A DNA stretch of 64,000 bases, from positions 2,046,001 through 2,110,000 of the forward strand of contig NW_027480492.1 in assembly GCF_051401765.1 (NCBI RefSeq), given 5' to 3'. The stretch comes from Calliopsis andreniformis (taxonomy: Eukaryota > Arthropoda > Insecta > Hymenoptera > Andrenidae). Below the pieces are notes generated by a model that worked only from the letters and a program-made list of their open reading frames with translations, ran no database searches and was not told the DNA's origin. Numbering within the stretch: the stretch's first letter is position 1; each line of letters begins with the position of its first letter. Positions 50,901 through 62,700 of this stretch are shown piece after piece. Position numbers and translations under genes: made by a program.

Positions 50901-53756
50901 TCTGAGGATTGAGGATTGAGGATTGAGGATTGAAGATTGAGTATTCAGGATTGGAGATTGACGATTGAGTATTGAGGATTGAAGAATGAGGATTGAGGAT
51001 TGAGGACTGAGGATTGAGGATTGAGGATTGAAGATTGAGTATTGAGGATTGAAGATTGACGATTGAAGATTGAGGATTGAGGATTGAGGATTGAGGATTG
51101 AGGATTGAGGATTGAGGATTGAAGATTGAGTATTGAGGATTGAAGATTGAGGATTGAGGATTGAGGATTGAGGATAGAGGATTGAAGATTGAGTATTGAG
51201 GATTGAAGAATAAGATTGAGGATTGAGGATTGAGGATTGAGGATTGAAGATTGACGATTGGGGACTGAGTATTGAGGGTTGAGTGATGATTTTTGATGTT
51301 TGTGGATAGAGATCTGAGGATTGCAGATTGAGTATTGTGTATTGAAAACTGTGAATTAAAGAATATTCTATTGAGGATTGAGGATTGACAACTGATTGAT
51401 GAGGACTCAGGGCTGAAGATTGAGGATTCAGGATTGAGGATTCAGGATTGAGAATTGAGGATTGGTTATTGAGGTTTGAGGATTGAGGATTGAGGGTTGT
51501 GGATTGAGGATTGAGGATTGAGGATTGAAGAATGAATATTAATGATTGTAGATTGAGGATTGAGGATTGAGGGTTATGGATTGAGGAAGAGGACTGAGGG
51601 CTGAGTATTTATGTTTGAAGTCTGAGGATTGAAGGTTGAGGATTGAGAATTGAGGATTGAGGATTGAGGATTGAAGATTGTGTATTCGGTATTGAGGATT
51701 GAAGAATGAGGATCGAGGAGTGAGAACTGAGGATTGAGGATTGCAGGTTGAGTATTGATGATTGAAGATTGAGGATTGAGGATTGAGGGTTGAGCATTGA
51801 GCATTGAGGATTGAGGATTGAAGATTGAGTATTGAGGATTGAAGATTGAGGATTCAGGATTGAGGATTGAGGATCGACGATTGAAGATTGAGGATTGGGT
51901 ATTGCGGATTGAACATTGAGGATTGAGGGTTGAGGATTGAGGATTGAGGATTGAGGACAGAAGATTGAATATTGATGATTGAAGGTTGAGGATTGAGGAT
52001 TGATGGTTGCGGATTGAGGACGAGGACTGAGGGTTGAGTATTGCTGTTTGAGATCTGAGGATTGAGGATTGAGGATTGAGGATTGACAATTGAGGATTGA
52101 GGATTGAGGATTGAAGATTGAGAATTGGGTATTGAGGATTGAAGAATGAGGATTGAGGATTGAGCACTGAGGATTGAGGACTGAAGACTGAGTGTTGAGG
52201 GTTGAGTGATGAGTATTGATGTTTGTGGATAGAGATTTGAAGATTGCAGATTGAGTATTGAGTATTGAAAACTGTGAATTGATGATATTCTATTGAGGAT
52301 TGAGGATTGTCAACTGATTGTTGAGGACTGAGGGCTGAAGGTTGAGGATTCAGGATTGAGGATACAGGATTGAGGTTTGAGGACTGAGGATTGAGGATTG
52401 AGTATTGAGGATTGAGGATTGAGAATTGAAGATTGAGGATTGAGGATTGAGGGTTGTGGATTGCGGACGAGGACTGAGGGTTGAGTATTGACGATTGAGG
52501 TCTGAGGGTTGAGGATTGAGGATTGAGAATTGAGGATTGAGGATTGACGATTGAAGATTGAGGATTGGGTGTTGAGGATTGAAGAATGAGGATTGAGGAT
52601 TGAGGATTGAGGATTGAGGATTGAAGAATGAATATTAATGATTGTAGATTGAGGATTGAGGATAGAGGGTTGTGGATTGAGGACGAGGACTGAGGGCTGA
52701 GTATTGATGTTTGAAGTCTGAGGATTGAAGATTGAGGATTGAGAATTGAGGATTGAGGATTGAGGATTGAAGATTGTGTATTCGGTATTGAGGATTGAAG
52801 ACTGAGGATCGAGGAGTGAGGACTGAGGATTGAGGATTGCAGGTTGAGTATTGATGATTGAAGATTGAGGATTGAGGATTGAGGGTTGAGCATTGAGCAT
52901 TGAGGATTGAGGATTGAAGATTGAGTATTGAGGATTGAAGATTGAGGATTCAGGATTGAGGATTGAGGATCGACGATTGAAGATTGAGGATTTGGTATTG
53001 CGGATTGAACATTGAGGATTGAGGGTTGAGGATTGAGGATTGAGGATTGAGGACAGAAGATTGAATATTGATGATTGAAGATTGAGGATTGAGGATAGAT
53101 GGTTGCGGATTGAGGACGAGGACTGAGGGTTGAGTATTGCTGTTTGAGATCTGAGGATTGAGGATTGAGGATTGAGGATTGACAATTGAGGATTGAGGAT
53201 TGAGGATTGAAGATTGAGGATTGGGTATTGAGGATTGAAGAATGAGGATTGAGGATTGAGTACTGAGGATTGAGGACTGAAGACTGAGTGTTGAGGGTTG
53301 AGTGATGAGTATTGATGTTTGTGGATAGAGATTTGAAGATTGCAGATTGAGTATTGAGTATTGAAAACTGTGAATTGATGATATTCTATTGAGGATTGAG
53401 GATTGACAACTGATTGTTGAGGACTGAGGGCTGAAGATTGAGGATTCAGGATTGAGGATACAGGATTGAGGTTTGAGGACTGAGGATTGAGGATTGAGTA
53501 TTGAGGATTGAGGATTGAGTATTGAAGATTGAGGATTGAGGATTGAGGGTTGTGGATTGTGGACGAGGACTGAGGGTTGAGTATTGATGTTTGAGGTCTG
53601 AGGGTTGAGGATTGAGGATTGAGAATTGAGGATTGAGGATTGACGATAGAAGATTGAGGATTGGGTGTTGAGGATTGAAGAATGAGGATTGAGGATTGAG
53701 GATTGAGGATTGAGGATTGAAAATTGAGTATTGAGCATTGAAGGTTGAGGATTGAG
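47900..53756 (+). repeat. Macro-block P, copy 2 (P')
   Basis: This is the second P copy, directly following truncated Q2 and directly followed by Q3. Landmarks 48842, 49810, 50083, 51361 and 52284 correspond to P landmarks 35287, 36430, 36703, 37974 and 38897. It differs from P by a 175-bp deletion near 49.31 kb, one extra heptamer near 51.11 kb, an internal 1,096-bp tandem duplication (51.53-53.72 kb) and loss of the 1,739 bp that end P. The order P-Q2-P'-Q3 is what a tandem duplication of a P+Q unit would give. Confidence 0.87.
51533..53722 (+). repeat. 1,096-bp tandem duplication inside P'
   Basis: The rare string AATGAATATTAATG starts at 51531 and again at 52627. The anchor landmarks 52284 and 53380, and the motif AGACTGAGTG at 52185 and 53281, are all exactly 1,096 bp apart. 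P has only one copy of this stretch (about 38.15-39.24 kb). A few single-base differences separate the two copies (for example TATTGAACATT context near 51.9 and 53.0 kb), so it is recent but not perfectly fresh. Confidence 0.88.
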
Positions 53757-56700
53757 GATTGAGGATTGAGGATTGAGGATTGAGGATTGAGGATTGAAGA
53801 TTGAGTACTCAGGATTGGAGATTGACGATTGAGTATTGAGGATTGAAGAATGAGGATTGAGGATTGAGGATTGAGGATTGAGGATTGAAGATTGAGTATT
53901 GAGGATTGAAGCATGACGATTGAGGATTGAGGATTGAGGATTGAAGATTGAGGATTGGGTATTGAGGATTGAAGAATGAGGATTGAGGATTGAGTACTGA
54001 GGATTGAGGACTGAAGACTGAGTGTTGAGGGTTGAGTGATGAGTATTGATGTTTGTGGATAGAGATTTGAAGATTGCAGATTGAGTATTGAGTATTGAAA
54101 ACTGTGAATTGATGATATTCTATTGAGGATTGAGGATTGACAACTGATTGTTGAGGACTGAGGGCTGAAGATTGAGGATTCAGGATTGAGGATACAGGAT
54201 TGAGGTTTGAGGACTGAGGATTGAGGATTGAGTATTGAGGATTGAGGATTGAGTATTGAAGATTGAGGATTGAGGATTGAGGGTTGTGGATTGTGGACGA
54301 GGACTGAGGGTTGAGTATTGATGTTTGATGTCTGAGGGTTGAGGATTGAGGATTGAGAATTGAGGATTGAGGATTGACGATTGAAGATTGAGGATTGGGT
54401 GTTGAGGATTGAAGAATGAGGATTGAGGATTGAGGATTGAGGATTGAAAATTGAGTATTGAGCATTGAAGATTGAGGATTGAGGATTGAGTATTGAAGAT
54501 TGAGGATTTGGGACTGAGGATTGAAGATTGAGGATTGAGGATTGAGGATTGAGGATTCAGGATTGAGGATTGAGGATTGAAGATTGAGGATTGGGCATTG
54601 TGGATTGAAGAATGAGGATTGAGGATTGAGGATGGAGGATCGAGGATTGAAGATTGAGTATTGAGGATTGAAGATTGACGATTGAAGATTGAGGTTTGAG
54701 GATTGAGGATTGAGGATTGAGGATTGAGGATTGAGGACTGACGATTGAGGATGAGGGCTGAGGGTTGAGGATTGAGGTTTGAGGACTGAGGACTGAGGAT
54801 TGAGGATTGAGGATTGAGGATTGAGGATTGAAGATTGAGTGTTGAGGATCGAAGATTAAGATTGAGAATTGAGGATTGAGGATTGCAGATTGAGTATTGA
54901 GGATTGAAGGTTGAGGATTGAGGATTGAGGGTTGAGGATTGAGGATTGAGGATTGAAGATTGAGTATTGAGGATTGAAGACTGAGGATTGAGGATTGAGG
55001 ATTGAGGATTGAGGATTGAGGATTGAGGCTTGAGGGTTGACGATTGAGGGTTGAGGATTGAGGATTGAGGATTGAGGATGGAGGATTGAAGACTGAGTAT
55101 TGAGGAATGAAGGTTGAGGATTGAGGATTGAGGTTTGAGGATTGAGGATTGAGGATTGGGTATTGAGGATTGAAGAATGAGGATTGAGTGTTGAGGATTG
55201 AGGATTGAGGATTGAGTATTGAGGATTGAGAATTGAGGATTGACGATTGAAGATTGAGTATTGAGGATTGAAGATTGAGGATTGAGGATTGAGGATTGAA
55301 GATTGAGGACTGAGTGTTGAGGGCTGAGTGATGAGAATTGATGTTTGTGGATTGAGATTTGAAGATTGAAGAATGGGGATTCAGTATTGAAAACTGTGAA
55401 TTGAGGATATTCTATTGAGGATTGAGGATTGACAATTGATTGTTGAGGACCGACGGCTGAAGATTGAGGATTCAGTATTGAGGAATCCGGATAGAGGTTT
55501 GAGGACTGAGGATTGAGGTTTGAGGATTGAGGATTGAGGATTGACGCTTGAAGATTGAGGATTGAGGATGGAGGATTGGAGAGAGAGGACTGAGTATTGA
55601 GGATTGAGTGTTGAGAATTGATGTTTGGGGATTGAGATTTGATTATTGAGTTTTGTGGATTGAGTATTGAACCGTGAGAATTCAGGAAATTCTATTGAGT
55701 ATTGAGAATTGAGGATTGATGGTTGAGGGTTGTGTGTTGAATATTGAGGATTGAGGATTGAGGCTTGAGGATTGAGGATTGAAGATTGAGGATTGGAGAT
55801 TGAGTATTGACGATTGAGGATTGAGTACTGAGGATTGAGAATTGAGGCTTGAGGATTGAGGATTGAGTATTGAGGGTTGAAGATTGAAGATTGAGGATTG
55901 AGGATTGAGGATTGAACATTGAGGACTGAGTGTTGATGGTTGAGTGATGAGAATTGATGTTTGTGGATTGAGATTTGATGATTGAAGAATGGGGATTGAG
56001 TATTGGAAACAGTGAATTGAGGATTTTCTATTGATGATTGAGGATCGACAATTAATTTTTGCGGACTGAGGGCTGAAGATTGAGGATTCAGGATTGAGGA
56101 TTCGGGATTGAGGTTTGAGGACTGAGAATTGACGGTTGAGTATTGAGGATTGAGTATTGAGGATTGAAGATTGAATATTGAGGATTGACGATTGAGGATT
56201 GAGGATTGTGGATTGAGGATTGAGGTTTGAGGACTGAGGATTGAGGATTGAAGATTGAGTTCTGAGGATTGAAGATTGAGGATTGCGGATTGTCGATTGA
56301 GGATTGACGATGAGGGCTGAGGGTTGAGGACCGAGGTTTGAGTAGAGAATCCTGAGAATTCAGGATATGCTATTGAGTATTGGGAATTGAGGATTGATGG
56401 TTGAGTATTGATGATTGAGGATTGAGGATTGTGGATTCAGGATTCAGGTTTGAGGACTGAGGATGGAGGATTGAAGATTGAGTTTTGAGGATTGAAGATT
56501 GAGGATTGCAGATTGTCGATTGAGGATTGAGGATGAGGGCTGAGGGTTGAGGATTGAGGTTTGAGGACTGAGGGCGGAGGATTGAGGATTGAGAATTGAG
56601 GATTTAGGATTGAGGATTGAAGATTGAGGAGTGGGTATTGAGGATTGAAGGATGAGGATTGAGGATTGAGGTTTGAGTATTGAGGATTAAAGGTTGAGTA

Positions 56701-59700
56701 TTGAGGATTGAAGACTGACGATTGAAGATAGAGTATTGAGGATTGAGGATTGAGGATGGAAGATTGAGTATTGAGGATTGAAGATTGAGCATTGAGGATT
56801 GAGGATTGAGGATTGGGGATTGAATATTGAGGATTGGGTACAGAGTGTTGAGGGTTGAGTGATGAGAATTGATGTTTGTGGATTGAGATCTGAAGATTGC
56901 AGATTGAGTATTGAGCATTGAAAACTGTGAATTGATGATATTCTATTGAGGATTGAGGATTGAATACTGATTGTTGAGGTCTGAGGTCTGAAGATTGAGG
57001 ATTCAGGATTGAGTATTCAGGATTGATGTTTGAGGACTGAGGATTGAGGATTGAGGATTGAGGCTTGAGGATTGAAGATTGAGGATTGAGGATTGAGGAT
57101 TGAGGATTGAGGATGAGGGCTGAGGGTTGAGGATTGTGATTTGAGGACTGAGGACCGAGTATTGAGAAATGAGAAGTGAGGATTGAGGATTGAGGATTGA
57201 AGATTGAGGATTGGGTATTGAGGATTGAAGAATGAGGATTGAGGTATAAGGATTGAGGATTGGGGATTGAAGATTGAGTATTGAGGATTGAAGATTGAGG
57301 ATTAGAGGATTGAGGATTGAAGATTGAGGACTGAGTGCTGAGGGTTGAGTGATGAGAATAGATGTTTGTGGATGGAGACTTGAAGATTGAAGATTGAGGA
57401 TTGAGTATTCAAAGCTGAGAATTCAGGATATTCTATTGAGTATTGAGAATTGAGCATTGATGGTTGAGTACTGAGGATTGGTGGTTGAGGGTTGTGTGTT
57501 GCATATTGAGGATTGAGGATTTTAGGATTGAGGAATGAGTATTGAAGATTGAGGACTGAGGACTGAGGATTGAGTATTGAGGATTGAGGATTGAAGATTG
57601 AGTACTGAGTGTTGAGGGTTGAGTGATGAGTATTGATGTTTGTGGATGGAGACTTGAAGTTAGAAGATTGAGGATTGAGTATTGAAAACTGAGAATTCAG
57701 GATATTCTATTGAGTATTGAGAATTGAGGATTGATGGTTGAGTATTGAGGATTGAAGGTTGAGGTTTGTGTGTTGAATATTGAGGATTGAGGATTTCAGG
57801 ATTGAGGATTGAGGATTGAAGATTGAGGACTGAGTGTTGAGGGTTGAGTGATGAGAATAGATGTTTGTGGATGGAGACTTGAAGATTGAAGATTGAGGAT
57901 TGAGTATTCAAAGCTGAGAATTCAGGATATTCTATTGAGTATTGAGAATTGAGCATCGATGGTTGTGTACTGAGGATTGGTGGTTGAGGTTGTGTGTTGA
58001 ATATTGAGGATTGAGGATTTTAGGATTGAGGATTGGGTATTCAAGATTGAGGACTGAGGACTGAGGATTGAGTATTGAGGATTGAGGATTGAAGATTGAG
58101 GACTGAGTGTTGAGGGTTGAGTGATGAGTATTGGTGTTTGTAGATGGAGACTTGAAGATAGAAGATTGAGGATTGAGTATTGAAAACTGAGAATTCAGGA
58201 TATTCTATTGAGTATTGAGAATTGAGGATTGATGGTTGAGTATTGAGGACTGAAGGTTGAGGGTTGTGTGTTGAATATTGAGGATTGAGGATTGAGGAGT
58301 GATGATAGAGGACTGGGGATTGATGATTGACGATTGAGGATTGAGGATTGAGTATTGAGGATTGCAGATTAAGGATTGAGGATTGACGATTGAAGAATGA
58401 GGATTTAGGATTGATGACTGAGGATTGAGGATTGAGGATTGAGGATGGAGGATGAGGACTGAGGTTTGAGGATTGAGGTTTGAGGACTGAGGATTGAGGA
58501 TTGTGGATTGAGTATTGAGGATTGAAGATTGAGGATTGAGGATTGAGAATTGAGGATTGAGGATGGAGGATGAGGACTGAGGGTTGAGGATTGAGGTTTG
58601 AGGTATGAGGATTGAGGATTGACGTTTGAGGATTGAGGATTGAGGATTGACGTTTGAGGATTGAAGACGGACGATTGATTGTTGCGGACTGAGAGATGAA
58701 GATTGAGGATTCAGGATTGAGGATTCGGAATTGAGGTTTGAGAACTGAGGATTGAGGATTGTGGATTGAGTACTGAGGATTGAAGATTGAGTATTGAGGA
58801 TTGAGAATTGAGGATTGAGGATGGAGGATGAGGACTGAGGGATGAGGATTGAGGTTTGAGGTATGAGGATTGAGGATTGACGATTGAGGATTGAGGATTG
58901 AGGATTGAGTATTGAAGATTGAGGATTGATGACTGAGGATTGAAGATCGAGGATTGAGAATTGAGGATTGATGGTTGAGTATTGAGAATTGATGGTTGAG
59001 GGCTCTGTGTTGAATATTGAGGATTGAGGATTGAGGATTGAGGATTGAGGATTGAGGATACAAGATTGGGTATTGATGATTGAAATTGAGGGTTGAGGCT
59101 TGAGGTTTGAGGATTGAGGACGAGGACTGACGGTTGAGGATTGAGGTTTGAGGATTGAGGATTGAGGATTGAGGACTGAGGATTTAGGATTGAGGATTGA
59201 GCATTTAGGATTGAAGATTGAGGACTGGGGATTGAGGATTGAAGATTGAGGATTAAGGATTGAGGATTGGGGATTGAGGATCTAGGATTCTAGATTGATT
59301 ATTGAGGATAGAAGATTGAGAATTGAGGTTTGAGGATTGAGAATTGAGAATTGGGGATGAGGACTGTGGGTTGAGGATTGAGGTTTGAGGAATGACAATT
59401 GAGGATTGAGGATTGAGGATTGATGACTGAGGATTGAGGATTGAGGATTGAGAATTGTGGATTGATGATTGACGATTGGGTATTGAGGATTGAAGATTGA
59501 GAATTGAGGATTGAGGATTGAGGATTGACGATTGAGGATTGAGGATTGAGGATTGATGATCGAGGATTGGGAATTGAGGATTGACGATTGAGGGTTGAGG
59601 ATTGAGCATTGAAGACTGAGGACTGAGTGTTGAGGGTTGAGTGATGTGAATTGATGTTTGTGGATTGAGATTTGAAGGTTGAAGATTGGGGATTGAGTAT

Positions 59701-62700
59701 TGAAAACTGTGAATTGAGGATATTCTATTGAGGATTGAGGAATGACAATTGATTGTTGCGAACTGAGGGATGAAGATTGAGGATTCAGGATAGAGGATTC
59801 GGAATTGAGGTTTGAGGACTGAGGATTGAGGATTGTGGATTGAGTATTGAGGATTGAAGATTGAGGATTGAGGATTGAGAATTGAGGATTGAGGATGCAG
59901 GATGAGGACTGAGGGTTGAGGATTGAGGTTTGAGGTATGAGGATTGAGGATTGACGATTGAGGATTGAGGATTGAGGATTGAGTATTGAAGATTGAGGAT
60001 TGATGACTGAGGATTGAAGATCGAGGATTGAGGATTGGGGATTGAAGATTGAGTATTGAGGATTGAAGATTGAGGATTGAGGATTGAGGATTGAAGATTG
60101 AGGACTGAGGATTGAAGACTGAAGATTGAGTATTGAGGTTTGAGGATTAAGGATTGAGGATTGAGGATTGAGGATTGAGGATTGAGGATTGAGGATTGAT
60201 GATAGAGGATTGGGGATTGATGATTGACGATTGAGGATTGAGGATTGAGTATTGAGGATTGCAGATTGAGGATTGGGGATTGAGGATCGGAGAATGAGGA
60301 TTGAGGGTTGGGGATTGAGGATTGATGACTGAGGATTGAGGATTGAGGATTGAGGATTGAGGATTGAGGATTGAGGATTGAAGATAGAGTATTGAGGATT
60401 GTAGATTGAGGATTGAGGATTGAGGGTTGAAGATTGAGGACTGAGTGTTGAGGGTTGAGTGATGAGAATTGATGTTTGTGGATGGAGACTTGAGGATTGA
60501 AGATTGAGTATTGATGATTCAAGATTGAGGACTGAGGATTGAGGGTTGAGGATTGAGGACGAGGACTGACGGTTGAGGATTGAGGTTTGAGTATTGAGGA
60601 TTGAGGATTGAAGACTGAGGATTGAGGATTGAGGACTGAGGATTGAGAATTGAGGATGAGGATTGAAGATTGAGTATTGAGGATTGAAGATTGAGTATTG
60701 AGGATTGAGGATTGAGGATTGAGTATTGAGGATTGCAGATTGAGGATTGAGGATTGAGGATTGAAGAATGAGGATTGAGGATTGGGGATTGAGGATTGAT
60801 GACTGAGGATTGGAGATCGAGGATTGAGGATTGGGGATTGAAGATTGGGTATTGAGGATTGAAGATTGAGGATTGCGGATTGTCGATTGAGGATTGAGGA
60901 TGAGGGCTGAGGGTTGAGGATTGAGGTTTGAGGACTGAGGACTGAGGATTGAGGATTGAGAATTGAGGATTTAGGATTGAGGATTGAAGATTGTGGAGTG
61001 GGTATTGAGGATTGAAGGATGAGGATTGAGGATTGAGGTTTGAGTAATGAGGATTAAAGGTTGAGTATTGAGGATTGAAGACTGACGATTGAGGATAGAG
61101 GATTGAGGATTGAGGATTGAGGATTGAAGATTGAGTATTGAGGATTGAAGATTGAGGATTGAGGATTGAGGATTGAGGATTGAGGATTGAATATTGAGGA
61201 TTGGGTACTGAGTGTTGAGGGTTGAGTGATGAGAATTTATGTTTGTGGATTGAGATCAGAAGATTGCAGATTGAGTATTGAGCATTGAAAACTGTGAATT
61301 GATGATATTCTATTGAGGATTGAGGATTGAAAACTGATTGTTGAGGTCTGAGGTCTGAAGATTGAGGATTCAGGATTGAGGATTCAGGATTGAGGTTTGA
61401 GGACTGACGATTGAGGATTGAGGATTGAGGCTTGAGGATTGAGGATTGAGGATTCAAGGTTGAGGATTGAGGATTGAGGATGAGGGCTGAGGGTTTAGGA
61501 TTGTGATTTGAGGACTGAGGACCGAGTATTGAGAAATGAGAAGTGAGGATTGAGGATTGAGGATTGAAGATTGAGGATTGGGTATTGAGGATTGAAGAAT
61601 GAGGATTGAGGAATAAGGATTGAGGATTGGGGATTGAAGATTGAGTATTGAGGATTGAAGATTGAGGATTAGAGGATTGAGGATTGAAGATTGAGGATTA
61701 GAGGATTGAGGATTGAAGATTGAGGACTGAGTGTTGAGGGTTGAGTGATGAGCATAGACGTTTGTGAATGGAGACTTGAAGATTGAAGATTGAGGATTGA
61801 GTATTCAAAGCTGAGAATTCAGGATACTCTATTGAGTATTGAGAATTGAGCATTGATGGTTGAGTACTGAGGATTGAAGGTTGAGGGTTGTGTGTTGAAT
61901 ATTGAGGATTGAGGATTTCAGGATTGAGGATTGAGGATTGAAGATTGAGGACTGAGTGTTGAGGGTTCAGTGATGAGAATAGATGTTTGTGGATGGAGAC
62001 TTGAAGTTTGAAGATTGAGGATTGAGTATTCAAAGCTGAGAATTCAGGATATTCTATTGAGTATTGAGAATTGAGCATTGATGGTTGTGTACTGAGGATT
62101 GGTGGTTGAGGTTGTGTGTTGAATATTGAGGATTGAGGATTTTAGGATTGAGGATTGAGTATTGAAGATTGAGGACTGAGGACTGAGGATTGAGTATTGA
62201 GGATTGAGGATTGAAGATTGAGGACTGAGTGTTGAGGGTTGAGTGATGAGTATTGATGTTTGTAGATGGAGACTTGAAGATAGAAGATTGAGGATTGAGT
62301 ATTGAAAACTCAGAATTCAGGATATTCTATTGAGTATTGAGAATTGAGGATTGATGGTTGAGTATTGAGGATTGAAGGTTGAGGGTTGTGTGTTGAATAT
62401 TGAGGACTGAGGATTGAAACATGAGAATTCAGGATATTCTATTGCGTATTGAGAATTGAGTATTGGTGGTTGAGTATTGAGGATTGATGGTTGAGGGTTG
62501 TGTGTTGAATATTGAGGATTGAGGATTGAGGATTGAGGACTGAGGATTGAAGATTGAGTATTGATGATTGAAGATTGAGGATTGAGGATTGAGTGTTGAT
62601 GATTGATGACGAGGACTGACGGTTGAGGATTGAGGTTTGAGGATTGAGGATTGAGGATTGAGGACTGAGGATTGAGGATTGACGATTGAGCATTGAGGAT

